DNA from: Candidatus Bathyarchaeota archaeon
Lineage (GTDB): Archaea > Thermoproteota > Bathyarchaeia > Bathyarchaeales > DTEX01
Assembly (NCBI GenBank): GCA_025059045.1
Contig: JANXEA010000004.1
Coordinates: 1 to 63,864 of the forward strand
DNA length: 63,864 nucleotides
Direction of reading: 5' to 3'
Every line of letters starts with the position of its first letter. Position 1 is the stretch's first letter. The position numbers and the translations under genes were made by a program. The notes below the pieces were generated by a model. The model worked only from the letters and a program-made list of their open reading frames with translations, was not told where the DNA came from and did no database searches. Positions 8,245 to 17,228 of this stretch are shown piece by piece.

Positions 8245-9243
8245 TTAGCCAAGGATCTCTTTAAGCCTATCCTGCTCTATGGCCTCTTTAATCTCCATAG
8301 CTATTCTCCTGCCAGTAGTCATGTTCATACCATGCTTCAAATTGGCATAGGGTGAACCATCCATGAAGACATTTGTCCCAGCAACTATCCTGGCTGAGAT
8401 CTCGAAAACGTAGAAGCTCAGATCCGGCGTTACAACTGTCTCAAGACAGAATGGACCGAATAATCCTGGACTGCATATCTCTCTAGAGGTTTCGACAACT
8501 TTCTGACCCAGTCTGAAGACTTCTGGTAGGAGAGATTCCCGGAGCACGAGAGGCAGGTTTCCGACTATTGTATATGTGATATCCAAATCGGTCTGTAGGG
8601 ATGGGGGCAACCGTGATAATGCGTCGACATTAGACTCATACCGCCTGTCAAAACCCATAAGCTCAAGCTCATCTCTGACAACAGAATAGAAATAATGGAT
8701 GTAGACTGGTACGCCGACCACGTACTCCTGTATTATTAAATCTTCAGTTAACCCGGCCTTTTTATGAAATTCCTTCCCATCCCTAACGAGAAAGTAGCCT
8801 TGCCCTCCCTTAGCGCCCTGAAACTTAACGATACAGAGCCTGTCAATTTCGCTTGGGTCCTTGAAGATTTTAGGAACCTTGACACCAGCCCTCTCTAGCC
8901 AAATCCTCTGCTTATTTCTATCACTTTCCCACGCCAGAATTTTTCTGTTCCCATAATATGGGACTCTAATGTTTTCGATAATGGTCTGATCTATGTAAGC
9001 GACGAGTGACGCGTGAGGAATAAGAATCGAATTCTCAGAGAGAAGTTCATCTTCCACGCTTGGGAATTCGCGGTAAGAGGAGATTTCAATGATCCTATCA
9101 GCGACGCTGAAGTGCCTATAAATGAAGCTATGATCCTTTATGCTTACTGCAACCGTCCTGAACCCCTCATCCTTGGCGCCCTTGAGTATCTGGAGTGCTG
9201 AATGGCTTCCAAGAGTGGCTATCGAATACTTTTTGTGCTGCAA
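8245..9243 (-). CDS. purP: PurP, FAICAR synthetase (formate-dependent AICAR formyltransferase ligase)
   Basis: This 332-residue enzyme matches the archaeal PurP family closely: ATLGSHSALQILKGAKDEGF at the N-terminus, PYYGNRKILAWESDRN, the ATP-grasp loop VKFQGAKGGQGYF, EYVVGVPVYIHYFYS and GFDRRYESNVDAL. PurP uses ATP and formate to convert AICAR to FAICAR without folate in purine synthesis. The start at 9243 gives the expected N-terminus. A diverged paralogue follows directly, so the pair probably arose by tandem duplication. Confidence 0.9.
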   Translation of the reverse strand: MQHKKYSIATLGSHSALQILKGAKDEGFRTVAVSIKDHSFIYRHFSVADRIIEISSYREFPSVEDELLSENSILIPHASLVAYIDQTIIENIRVPYYGNRKILAWESDRNKQRIWLERAGVKVPKIFKDPSEIDRLCIVKFQGAKGGQGYFLVRDGKEFHKKAGLTEDLIIQEYVVGVPVYIHYFYSVVRDELELMGFDRRYESNVDALSRLPPSLQTDLDITYTIVGNLPLVLRESLLPEVFRLGQKVVETSREICSPGLFGPFCLETVVTPDLSFYVFEISARIVAGTNVFMDGSPYANLKHGMNMTTGRRIAMEIKEAIEQDRLKEILG

Positions 9244-9373
9244 GGCATCAGCTCCCTCACAAAAAAATAATAATGACCTTTAAAAAGGATTACTGCATCA
9301 CATCTTTTTATCTTGAATCTGCAGTGTAAGGCATGGAACACTAGATTTCTAGATTTATGCGACCGAGATATTT

Positions 9374-10042
9374 TTAGATGATTCTCTTGACTATGTCTGC
9401 TACCGTTCTTCCAAGCGCAAGATGGGCCTCCCTATCAAGGTGCACACCGTCAACCTCACTAGTCTGGATGATGGTGGAAGTATTGAAGAACTCGCATCCC
9501 CGCTCTTTTGCAATCCTCTCAATATACTTTGATAGTTTGCGTGATTTTTCTATACCGTCGCCAAATGTTTCTTCAAACTGGTCAACTTCTGTAAGTCCCT
9601 TTTTCAGTTCTGAAGGTCTCCTTAGTGGGGGTGGAGCTAGAACCAAGATTTTAGGAGCCCTCCCGCCTCTGCCACAGTTACTTCCCTCGACAATGTCTAT
9701 GAGAACACCTATTCCAGCGGCGATGTCAAACGCTGAGAGGCTAAAGCGTTTTTTCAGGTCGTTTGTACCTAGCATGATAATTACGAGGTCAATGGGTCTA
9801 TGCGATCTTAGGCAAGGCAGAAGGTATGTTTTGCCATTTCTCCCGTTTTCGATCGGATCATCACAGATTGCAGTCCTTCCAGGCAGCCCCTCCTCAATCA
9901 CGTAGTAGTCGGATCCCAGAATTTTCTGGAGAACACCAGGCCATCTTTCATCTCTCTCTAGTCTGGTGCCCGTAGAAGGGTCATGCCCCCATGTGTTAGA
10001 GTCCCCATAGCAAAGAATTACTTTCGTTCTACGAGCCTCCAT
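9374..10042 (-). CDS. SGNH/GDSL-family hydrolase
   Basis: This 222-residue protein carries the three SGNH blocks: CYGDSNTWG near residue 11 (nucleophile Ser), MLGTNDL near residue 90 (Asn), and the catalytic dyad DGVHLD near residue 198. GDSN in place of GDSL, with the early GHDPSTGTR segment, resembles arylesterase/acyltransferase members such as the MsAcT type. No signal peptide is visible, so it is probably cytoplasmic. The substrate is likely a short-chain ester, perhaps an acetylated sugar, but this cannot be fixed from sequence. Confidence 0.8.
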   Translation of the reverse strand: MEARRTKVILCYGDSNTWGHDPSTGTRLERDERWPGVLQKILGSDYYVIEEGLPGRTAICDDPIENGRNGKTYLLPCLRSHRPIDLVIIMLGTNDLKKRFSLSAFDIAAGIGVLIDIVEGSNCGRGGRAPKILVLAPPPLRRPSELKKGLTEVDQFEETFGDGIEKSRKLSKYIERIAKERGCEFFNTSTIIQTSEVDGVHLDREAHLALGRTVADIVKRII

Positions 10043-10162
10043 GCCACATTTTGAATGAGCAGATAACCATATTCCACGATATAACGCTTATGTCGCCAAT
10101 CTTATTATATGGGCGAAAGCCTATATGATACGCTTTCCAAGAAATAGTTAAGTGAATTATGC

Positions 10163-10915
10163 ATGGTCTCAACAATAAGATTAAGGGAGAGACCTGAACT
10201 TTTTGATCCTGTCTTGATAGAAGGGCTTCCCGGCATAGGGTTGGTCGCAAATCTTGCTGTCGGATATCTAATAAGAAGGTTTGATGCCAGGCTCTTCGGT
10301 GAAGTTATAATAGATTCCTTTCCTGACATTGTTGTCGTTGGAGAGGGCGGGTCATTGAAGTCTCCATTTTGCCGCCTATATTATTGCAAACGTGAGGCTG
10401 ATATGGGTTATCGCGATCTTATACTTGTTTATGGCAACACACAAGCTTTGACCAGAAGAGGGCAATATGAACTCTGCGGCGTTATGCTGGACGTAGCGGA
10501 AGAAGTTGGCTGCAAATACGTTATAACACTTGGTGGCTTCCGTCCAGGTCGACCGGTCAGGGCTCCTAACCTGTATTTTACAGCCTCAAATCTTGAGATG
10601 GTGAAGTGGGCTGAAAGCGTTGGCGCCGAAATTTTAAAGGGGCGGGTCTTCGGTGTAGCTGGCCTACTTATTGGTTTGGCTGGTTTACGTAAGATTAATG
10701 GTCTCTGCCTGCTGGCTGAAACTCCTGGAACCCATCCGGATAAGGAGGCAGCGATATCCATCCTTAAAGCATTATCAACCCTTCTTCATCTAAATCTGAC
10801 CACTCAAGATTTGAAAGATGTCGGTGACATCGCAGATTTTCTTTCACCTTTTGATTTCGGGGTGTTAGACCGAAAGAAAGGAGATTTGGAGGAGAAACCA
10901 GGCTGGTTCATCTAA
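10163..10915 (+). CDS. PAC2-family protein (proteasome assembly chaperone-like)
   Basis: This 250-residue protein shows the PAC2 pattern: LIEGLPGIGLVANLAVGYLI near residues 18-37, a central VITLGGFRPG segment near residue 120, and GVAGLLIGLAG near residue 165. Archaeal PAC2 proteins are related to eukaryotic proteasome assembly chaperones and have been proposed to assist proteasome assembly, although many are untested. The gene stands alone between the divergent SGNH gene and the convergent Sm-protein gene. Confidence 0.82.
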   Translation: MVSTIRLRERPELFDPVLIEGLPGIGLVANLAVGYLIRRFDARLFGEVIIDSFPDIVVVGEGGSLKSPFCRLYYCKREADMGYRDLILVYGNTQALTRRGQYELCGVMLDVAEEVGCKYVITLGGFRPGRPVRAPNLYFTASNLEMVKWAESVGAEILKGRVFGVAGLLIGLAGLRKINGLCLLAETPGTHPDKEAAISILKALSTLLHLNLTTQDLKDVGDIADFLSPFDFGVLDRKKGDLEEKPGWFI

Positions 10916-10985
10916 CGCTGAAACAAAATTTCTATTCTCTTGTCATATGACTAAAAAAGTTTAGTAATGTGTGGTAACTTTCTGG

Positions 10986-11411
10986 TTAGATGCCCTGCGT
11001 CTCACGAACAAACTGCTCGTAGACATTCTGGACTTTTTCTGCTGCGGGACCTGACCCCTCTATAACACCGTTTTGCGTCACTTTTATTCTGTCCATAACC
11101 CAGATGAAGCCTTCTTTCTCATAGAGTTTCACCATTCGCGGAAAGACTCTCTCTAACCTCTCCGCTAACCCCTTAAGATCGAAAACTTTCTCGACTGACA
11201 ATATCTGAGCAACTGTGGCTCCACTGATAATCACTCTTGGTATAATCGCACCCTCTGGATTTTTTGCGTCTGCCAACACCAAACTCAAATTCTCTGGGTT
11301 TATGCCTACTAGTACTCCGGTAAACGTCTTGTTATCCAGTGTGATAACGGTTACTGTCTTATCGATCAACGAGGTGACTTCACTCGTAAATCTCCTCTCT
11401 ACAACTGACAT
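10986..11411 (-). CDS. Sm-like archaeal protein, SmAP3 type
   Basis: The N-terminal 75 residues form an Sm fold. Sm1 is represented by TVTVITLDNKTFTGVLVGINPENLSLVL and the Sm2-like region by IIPRVIISGATVAQI. A C-terminal alpha/beta extension of about 65 residues follows (LAERLERVFPRMVKLYEKEG), which distinguishes SmAP3 proteins from the short SmAP1/2. Sm rings bind RNA. The gene lies 17 bases behind the nucleotidyltransferase gene on the same strand, so co-transcription is possible. Confidence 0.82.
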   Translation of the reverse strand: MSVVERRFTSEVTSLIDKTVTVITLDNKTFTGVLVGINPENLSLVLADAKNPEGAIIPRVIISGATVAQILSVEKVFDLKGLAERLERVFPRMVKLYEKEGFIWVMDRIKVTQNGVIEGSGPAAEKVQNVYEQFVRETQGI

Positions 11412-11428
11412 ATTAACAGACCTTCCGA

Positions 11429-12754
11429 TTAATTGTTGCGGGGATCTCGCTTATTACCTTTCTGATCGCAACTGGGTACGTGCTGTAGACTTCTTTGTTC
11501 GATTCGCTCTCTCAGAAAGATGATTACATTTGAGGGGGCATCTTTGCTGACTATCGTGTTAGGCCCTATCCAGCTGTTGCAGCCAACCTTGACTCCTGGC
11601 ATAAGAAGGGCTCCGACACCGGTCTTGACATTGTCTCCTAAGACTGCACCGAGTTTTTTCCTGCCTGAATCAATCAATTCATCTTTGATAGTCATTTTTA
11701 CGGTTCTCAAGTCGAAGCGTAGGTTCGCGGTAATAGTTCCTGCACCCAAATTACAGTTCTCGCCAATTATGCTGTCGCCAACATAGGAAAGGTGACCGAT
11801 GTGAGAAAAATCCATTATAACGCTGTTTTTGATTTCGCATGCGTTTCCAATCCTGACACCTCGACCGATGCTTGTGTAGGGTCTGATGTAGCAGTTTGGG
11901 CCGATATCGCTATTGGCTCCTATGTAGACAGGTCCTTCAATATATGCGCCTGATCTAACCCTTGCCCCATCGTCTATGTAGACTGGTCCCTTAATGTGGG
12001 CGCCATTCTCAATCAACCCAAAAGATTTCGGCTCGATTTTTCTGAGGAGACGATAATTTGCCTCTAATATGTCCCATGGTTTGCCTATGTCAAGCCAATC
12101 TTCGGGTGATATTCTTGCGGCAACCACATTTCTCCCACTTTTTATCAGGCGTTGGATTGAGTCGGTTATCTCAAGTTCACCTCTTGGCGATGGTTCAGTC
12201 TCTGCAATTGCATCGAAGATGTCCTTGGAAAAGATGTATATTCCCGCATTTATTGGGTTGCCGACCGCATGCTCACGAGGTGGCTTCTCAACGATTTCGA
12301 TCACAGACTCGCCTATTGTTCTGATTATGCCGTAGTGCTCAGGATGCTCGACCATAAGCGTCGTAAGCGTTGCAGCTGGCTTACTTCTTGCATGTGTGTT
12401 TATGGCCGATTTGATTGCGTTAGTTGTCAGTAGGAGATCTCCGTAGACTGCGAGGAAGTCGCCGTCTACGTAGGTTTCGGCAACCCTGAAGGCGTCTGCC
12501 GTGCCTTTAATCGCCTCTTGGTAAGCGTATTCTATCCTAATCCCGAGTTTCGACCCATCCCCAAAATATTCTTTGATCATTTCTGCTTTGTAATGAACGA
12601 CAATTAATACGTCATTGATTCCAGCTTCTCTTATAGAGAGGAGAAGATGCTCTAAAAGGGGCCTCCCCATTACTGGGATAAGGTGCTTCGGGCGTGTAAG
12701 AGTGAGTGGACGAAGTCTTTGCCCCTCACCAGCGGCTAATACTACGGCTTTCAT
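11429..12754 (-). CDS. glmU: Bifunctional sugar-1-phosphate nucleotidyltransferase / acetyltransferase (archaeal GlmU type)
   Basis: The N-terminal half (about residues 1-230) is a nucleotidyltransferase with AAGEGQRLRPLTLTRPKHLIPV at residues 7-28 and the metal-site Asp in AVYGDLLL near residue 106. The C-terminal half (about 250-415) is a left-handed beta-helix of hexapeptide repeats (IEGPVYIGANSDIGPN, IGENCNLGAG), matching archaeal bifunctional enzymes such as ST0452. It should make UDP-GlcNAc or a dTDP-sugar for glycosylation and envelope polymers. Which sugar is preferred cannot be seen. Confidence 0.85.
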   Translation of the reverse strand: MKAVVLAAGEGQRLRPLTLTRPKHLIPVMGRPLLEHLLLSIREAGINDVLIVVHYKAEMIKEYFGDGSKLGIRIEYAYQEAIKGTADAFRVAETYVDGDFLAVYGDLLLTTNAIKSAINTHARSKPAATLTTLMVEHPEHYGIIRTIGESVIEIVEKPPREHAVGNPINAGIYIFSKDIFDAIAETEPSPRGELEITDSIQRLIKSGRNVVAARISPEDWLDIGKPWDILEANYRLLRKIEPKSFGLIENGAHIKGPVYIDDGARVRSGAYIEGPVYIGANSDIGPNCYIRPYTSIGRGVRIGNACEIKNSVIMDFSHIGHLSYVGDSIIGENCNLGAGTITANLRFDLRTVKMTIKDELIDSGRKKLGAVLGDNVKTGVGALLMPGVKVGCNSWIGPNTIVSKDAPSNVIIFLRERIEQRSLQHVPSCDQKGNKRDPRNN

Positions 12755-12785
12755 GCATTTAACCCGCCATTTGTATCTGCCGTTC

Positions 12786-13265
12786 TCATCCTGTTAATCT
12801 TGTCACAAGTTTGGCGAACTTTACTCCGAAATCTCGGCATCGCTTCTCTTCTCTTCCTCTAGGCGCCCCAACTACCGCAAGCCCATAATGTTGATCGTCA
12901 GGATCCCCCTTGACGATCATGCCGTGAATTAGAAGTGACTCTAAAATGGATAGGAGTGTTGTCTCGGCTCCTGAGGCGGTTCCTCCCGAGGATGTGAAGG
13001 CTGCTCCAGTCTTGCCTTCGAGTCTCCCATGGATCTCAACCGTCTTGTCGAGAAAAGCCTTAATCTTACCGCTCATGTTCCCATAATATGTTGGAGATCC
13101 GATGATTATTCCATCAGCTTCGAGAACGTCCTGCAGTGAGCACTCATCTACTCTCTTCACCATGCTCTCTATACCTTTAACCGATCTTAAACCATCATCG
13201 ATTAAGTGGGCGATCTTCTCAGTGTTTCCAGTTCTAGAGTCATATATTATTAAGATTCTAGCCAT
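12786..13265 (-). CDS. Flavodoxin / WrbA-like flavoprotein
   Basis: This 159-residue protein has the flavodoxin FMN phosphate loop YDSRTGNTEKIA at residues 8-19 and the second FMN loop GSPTYYGNMSGKIKAFLD near residues 55-72. The SSGGTASGAETTLLSI segment resembles the WrbA/flavodoxin-like group. It carries low-potential electrons or acts as an NAD(P)H:quinone reductase. It abuts the PAP2 gene by two bases on the same strand. Confidence 0.82.
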   Translation of the reverse strand: MARILIIYDSRTGNTEKIAHLIDDGLRSVKGIESMVKRVDECSLQDVLEADGIIIGSPTYYGNMSGKIKAFLDKTVEIHGRLEGKTGAAFTSSGGTASGAETTLLSILESLLIHGMIVKGDPDDQHYGLAVVGAPRGREEKRCRDFGVKFAKLVTRLTG

Positions 13266-13267
13266 GG

Positions 13268-13984
13268 CTACGCTTCACCATTTTCCTTTCTAAGAGAATT
13301 AGGCGCCGAGAATTTATCTCTTTTCAGTACTTCGTTACATATGGTTATTGGCTGAATCTTTTTTGAAGGTAATAGTGGTTTTAGAAGATTTTTTGCAAGG
13401 CTTATGCAGGCTGTTATTGCTAATGATAAGAAGGTGGCGGCTACTATGTCGAGGGGGAAGTGGAAGCCTGTATAAACGACTGAAAAGCTAATGAGGTAGC
13501 AAAGTGCGGTAAGGAGTAGGCCGCAACTGCGTTTCTCAATAAGTATTGGTAATGTAAGCCCAAATGCGAGGGCTGCAGTTGTTGATGGAAGCGAGAAGGG
13601 GCTTGAATGCCAGAATCCTATTAATCTCGCCTCATACATTACTCTTCCATTCACGACGATTTCAGGTCGTGGTCTCTGAATGAAGTTCTTAATTGTTGAA
13701 CCTACTAGGTATGAGACTGCACCGTTTATGATAGAGAGGGTTGCGGTCAGTCTTGACGATTTTCTCGATGAGAAGATGAGCGACATGAGGGCCAAGACGT
13801 AGAATAAGCAGAAGGCAACAGGGGAGACGTATACGCAGATGAAGTCTAAAATGGGATTAATCATTCCCAGATTTATGAGAAGGAAGAGCTCTTCATCACC
13901 TATAACCAGAACGGCTCCAAATAGTACTATTGAAGGAATTAATGATGCCAAGTATGTCCGAATTATTTCCTTCCTGAAAGACAA
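13268..13984 (-). CDS. PAP2-superfamily membrane protein with altered active site
   Basis: This 238-residue protein has several membrane segments and the PAP2 phosphatase layout. Motif 1 is intact: K99-x6-R106-P107. Motif 2, normally PSGH, reads P133-S-T-T136, so the catalytic His is replaced by Thr. Motif 3, normally SR-x5-H-x3-D, reads S168-V169-x5-H175-x3-D179, keeping the nucleophile His but losing Arg. Active PAP2 enzymes hydrolyse lipid phosphates or polyprenyl pyrophosphates; this one may be weak, altered or inactive. The C-terminus is a basic cytoplasmic tail. Confidence 0.75.
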   Translation of the reverse strand: MSFRKEIIRTYLASLIPSIVLFGAVLVIGDEELFLLINLGMINPILDFICVYVSPVAFCLFYVLALMSLIFSSRKSSRLTATLSIINGAVSYLVGSTIKNFIQRPRPEIVVNGRVMYEARLIGFWHSSPFSLPSTTAALAFGLTLPILIEKRSCGLLLTALCYLISFSVVYTGFHFPLDIVAATFLSLAITACISLAKNLLKPLLPSKKIQPITICNEVLKRDKFSAPNSLRKENGEA

Positions 13985-14099
13985 TGTCGCTATGCCTTCC
14001 CTTTATTACCCTATGTTTTCATCAGACTATGCAACGAACTTTAAAAACCTTTGCTTGCTATTGTAGCGTTTATATTAAAGGTATGTTTGAGTTGATCAC

Positions 14100-14537
14100 A
14101 TGGACGGAGAAAAGAGATTCGAATTTCTTGACCATATGGCGGATGCTTACATTGCAGCGTATGGAAAAGACTTGGCTGAGGCGTTCGAGAATGCGGCGCT
14201 CGCGATGTTTGAGACTATGACAGACACTGCATGCGTGAAAAAAGAGGTTGAAGAAAGCGTCGAAATCATGGGACAAGACAAGGAGAGTCTGCTTTACAAC
14301 TGGTTGGAGGACCTTCTAATACGATTTGAGGTTACAGGAATGTTATATTCCGTTTTCAAGGTGGAAAGCATAGAGAGGTGGAAGGAGGGGTATAGGCTTA
14401 AAGCTAGAATTTATGGTGAGCCATTTAATCCAGAGGTGCATAAGCAGAAGGTGGGTATAAAAGCCGTGACTTATCATCGAATGGAGATTGAGGAGAGCCC
14501 GGGAAGGACAACGGTAAAATTCCTTTTAGACCTTTGA
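14100..14537 (+). CDS. Archease
   Basis: This 145-residue protein matches archease: FEFLDHMADAYIAAYGKDLAEAFENAALAMFETM at the N-terminus with the conserved metal-binding Asp residues, LLYNWLEDLLIRFE near residue 63, and a short acidic C-terminus ending in DL. Archease activates the RNA ligase RtcB, which joins tRNA halves after EndA splicing. An endA gene lies elsewhere in the window (51860-52417), but rtcB is not present. A TATA-like TTTATATTAAAG lies about 25 bases ahead of the ATG, so the transcript may be nearly leaderless. Confidence 0.88.
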   Translation: MDGEKRFEFLDHMADAYIAAYGKDLAEAFENAALAMFETMTDTACVKKEVEESVEIMGQDKESLLYNWLEDLLIRFEVTGMLYSVFKVESIERWKEGYRLKARIYGEPFNPEVHKQKVGIKAVTYHRMEIEESPGRTTVKFLLDL

Positions 14538-14616
14538 AGATTCGAGACAAATTTTTGTCTTGAAAAATGAACGTTGATTAGAGAGAGGGATTGTGAACTT
14601 TGTCAATATCCACTAG

Positions 14617-14922
14617 ATGCGGATATACGAATCCGAGGGATACACGATTCTGCACTGCGTGGAGCCGAAAATTGCGGTAGAAGGTTCCGCATCACGGAAA
14701 GGACGCTTCATTATGGTTAAAACACCCGCTGTTCGAGGTTTATCGGATAAAAGAGGTTATATGAGTCGTCACAGGTTTAACTGCGAGGAGATGGGGCGTG
14801 GCTGGAAAGTTCGTTGCAGGCTTCTAATACGTGGCCGGAGGCGAAGAGCTCTGGAGATGGAAGCAAACGCGGTTATAGGATTAGATGTAGAATCCTTCGA
14901 TCTTCTAAGTAGGATAGAATAA
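14617..14922 (+). CDS. Hypothetical 101-residue basic protein
   Basis: I do not recognise this protein. It is basic, with an Arg-rich stretch (RLLIRGRRRRALE) near residue 70, and has no membrane segment. It lies 79 bases behind archease on the same strand. A stop codon sits directly before the ATG, which fixes the longest start. It has no good Shine-Dalgarno site that I can see, so the gene is only moderately supported. Confidence 0.4.
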   Translation: MRIYESEGYTILHCVEPKIAVEGSASRKGRFIMVKTPAVRGLSDKRGYMSRHRFNCEEMGRGWKVRCRLLIRGRRRRALEMEANAVIGLDVESFDLLSRIE

Positions 14923-15040
14923 TAATATCCGCTACCGGGACGGCTGTAATACTTAAGCCTGAACCCCAATAATATCTGTGTGATCCTTGCATTGAGTGAT
15001 GAAGGCGGAATTTGTAGCGAGACATATTGAAGATGTGGTT

Positions 15041-15763
15041 TCAAGGATAATCTTGCTTTATCTTTTCCATTATTCTCTTTTCCAGCTCTGGATTTATCTC
15101 TATGCCTAAGCATCTCCTCTTCAGTTTCATGCATACCTTCAACGTCGTTCCCGAGCCTAACACGGGATCTATAACTAGGTCGCCTGGGTTTGAGGATGTT
15201 CTTATGCACCTCTCGACCAATTCGTTTGGCAGTTCGTTGCCAGCAGTCTCTTCTCCGTGATGGTATGGTCTCTTAATTGTCCAAACGTCCTCCGCGTAGT
15301 GCTCGGGCTTATTGAAGGTGTAGTGCTCCTCGTCCTTCACAAGCAGTAACAGATGACAATGAGATGTAACGAATCTTCTTCTGGTGAACACTCCAAACTG
15401 ATACTTCCAAATTACATGGTTCAATTGTATGAAACCCGCGTCTTCTACAGCGTCTAGGACATGCCGAAGATTGTTCCATCCGGAAACAAGCCACATACTT
15501 CCATTAGGCTTCAGGGCGTCATAGCACCACTCAACCAAATCCCTGATAAACTTTGGGTACTCTTTTCGAGGGACCTCCACGTATGATAGGGCATCAGGGG
15601 TTCTATGATACGTCCCAAGGTTGCTCCTAAAATCAATCCCGAAAGGCGGATCAGCAAAGACCAAGTCCGCCTCAACATCTAGCTCGATATTACGAAAGTC
15701 GTCAAAAACGATCATGTAACCCTCGCTTATTCTTTGAATATTCTTGGACTTACACCTCAACAT
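15041..15763 (-). CDS. Site-specific DNA methyltransferase, beta-class N4/N6
   Basis: This 240-residue enzyme has the catalytic motif DPPF at residues 38-41 near the N-terminus and the SAM-binding FxGxG-type motif DPVLGSGTT near residues 203-211. This is the motif order of the beta class (N6-adenine or N4-cytosine methylation). The NELPNELVERCIRTSS segment before the SAM motif is typical. No restriction endonuclease or specificity subunit is nearby, so it is probably a solitary methylase. The target sequence cannot be predicted. Confidence 0.85.
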   Translation of the reverse strand: MLRCKSKNIQRISEGYMIVFDDFRNIELDVEADLVFADPPFGIDFRSNLGTYHRTPDALSYVEVPRKEYPKFIRDLVEWCYDALKPNGSMWLVSGWNNLRHVLDAVEDAGFIQLNHVIWKYQFGVFTRRRFVTSHCHLLLLVKDEEHYTFNKPEHYAEDVWTIKRPYHHGEETAGNELPNELVERCIRTSSNPGDLVIDPVLGSGTTLKVCMKLKRRCLGIEINPELEKRIMEKIKQDYP

Positions 15764-16162
15764 TCTACCACGCTTCGACTATAATAATCGGATTGGAAAA
15801 CATACGAAACAGTAAGCCTCATTAGAGATTTTTCATGTGAAAGATTAAAAGTGTTTTTGGATCATATGCAAGTATAGTTCGAAATAAGTATGCCAACGTA
15901 AAAATTCTGAAGGGAAACCTCCTGAAACCAGATTTCAGTCCAAAAATAGAACATTATAATGCTAAATCTTATCTGTCGCTTTTTTTGTACCAATGTTAAT
16001 TTAGGCAATATTTTGCCTGCAATTTAGATACTTCACATGTACTCGGGTTTTGGTTACTGAATACATCAAAAATCACTTTCTTAATATTTAAATTAGTAGT
16101 GTTAACTAAGGTATTTTTTGGATGCTTCTAGCTTCATGTCTCATAGTAATCAACCCAAGTAG
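15764..16162. other. Intergenic, AT-rich, no gene seen
   Basis: This 399-base stretch lies between the methyltransferase gene and the 3' end of tRNA-Arg. I see no coding pattern in it. It holds two small inverted repeats: CTGAAA/TTTCAG (15922-15938) and AGGCAA-TATT-TTGCCT (16003-16018); the second is close to a T7 run. Either could mark a transcript end. There is no integrase, and I find no copy of the tRNA end that would indicate an attachment site. Confidence 0.5.
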
Positions 16163-16241
16163 TGGCGGGCCCGCTGGGATTTGAACCCAGGACCTCCGGC
16201 TCCGCAGGCCGACGTCATAATCCATGCTAGACCACGGGCCC
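16163..16241 (-). tRNA. tRNA-Arg (anticodon GCG), CCA encoded
   Basis: On the minus strand the sequence folds as a full cloverleaf. The acceptor stem GGGCCCG pairs with CGGGCCC. The D arm holds GG in its loop. The anticodon stem TCGGC/GCCGG closes the seven-base loop CTGCGGA, giving anticodon GCG. The T arm is CTGGG-TTCAAAT-CCCAG. The discriminator G is followed by a genome-encoded CCA (16163-16165). GCG reads the Arg codons CGC/CGU. No intron is present. Confidence 0.93.
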
Positions 16242-16679
16242 GATTTCTCCCGTCATAATACCCTTTAATCCTTTTTATCTCATTTTGTTGATGAGTCTTG
16301 AAAGGTTTAGTTACAATTATACAACTTCAAATCGCTCTCTTAAATTATATGTAGGTTGCGAAGTGGTTAGGGGCTGGTTTGATGAGTTAGTGGTTGTGAA
16401 AGTTGGAGAGCAGCAGGCGATTATGTTGGTATGCTAGGGGATTCATTAAAGATTATGGCAAATAGTTATTAAAACTGGTTAAGTAAACTCCTAATGAATT
16501 GTTAAGAAGTTTCGAAGAATTGGTTCTTGAGGTGGACTTTAAATGCATTAGAGGTATATGGCCAAATAAGTTTGGCTATCGTTTGCTTTGGGATAAACTA
16601 CTTGAGCTGGGCTGTATCATCCTAGATGTAGAATACAAAGTTTTTAAGGCTGATCACCGAATTTTTCAGTCGGTGTTAT
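16242..16679. other. Intergenic, no convincing gene
   Basis: This 438-base stretch lies upstream of both tRNA-Arg (minus) and the PK-C-like gene (plus). It should hold both promoters; AT-rich runs are present but no single TATA box stands out. Two short open stretches (about 16330-16437 and 16499-16693) give peptides of unknown family without ribosome binding sites. They could be remnants of a lost gene or chance ORFs. Confidence 0.4.
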
Positions 16680-17228
16680 ATGGTCAAGGTTGACAGGGTC
16701 ATTTATTATTTTCTGGAGCCAGGTCCTGAGAATACGGAAGATGTGCTGAAGGCTGTTGCTAAGAGGCTTGAGGTTGGAGATGTTAAGACTGTTGTTGTGG
16801 CCAGCACCTCTGGAAATACAGGCGCAAAGTTTGCTAGGGCGCTTAAAGGAAAAGCCAAGGTTATCGCAGTCTCCCATGAAAAGATGGAGAACAGATTTAA
16901 AGATGAGATAGTTGGGCTTGGAGGCATCGCAATAGACAAGACGCACTTGCCACTTCACGGTAGGGGAATGGATAAAGTGAGAGATGCCCTTTATAGCTTG
17001 GGCCAAGGCTTCAAGGTTGCAGTCGAAGTGATCTTAATAGCCGCCGACAAGGGAGTCATAAAGCCATGTGAGGATGTTATAGGGGTCGGAGGCAGCGGTG
17101 AGGGAAGCGACACAGCGATAGTGTCCAGATCAACAACCACAAAAGAGGCCTTCGGCAGGGACTCAAGCAGTAAGCTTGAAGTAAGAGAAATAATAGCCAT
17201 GCCCTTAAAGAAGAAATGGTGGGACTAG
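16680..17228 (+). CDS. Pyruvate kinase C-terminal-like (PK alpha/beta domain) protein
   Basis: This 182-residue protein corresponds to the stand-alone family resembling the C-terminal alpha/beta domain of pyruvate kinase. It has VVVASTSGNTGAKFARAL near residues 39-56, a central VAVEVILIAADKG segment, VIGVGGSGEGSDTAIV near residues 137-152 and VREIIAMP near the end. It lacks the barrel domain, so it cannot be a pyruvate kinase. These proteins are common in archaea and may bind a phosphorylated ligand; the role is unknown. Confidence 0.8.
   Translation: MVKVDRVIYYFLEPGPENTEDVLKAVAKRLEVGDVKTVVVASTSGNTGAKFARALKGKAKVIAVSHEKMENRFKDEIVGLGGIAIDKTHLPLHGRGMDKVRDALYSLGQGFKVAVEVILIAADKGVIKPCEDVIGVGGSGEGSDTAIVSRSTTTKEAFGRDSSSKLEVREIIAMPLKKKWWD

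Noticed and set aside
16499-16693. 64-codon ORF before the PK-C-like gene
   Set aside because: It overlaps the start of the well-supported downstream gene, has no ribosome binding site and no recognisable family.
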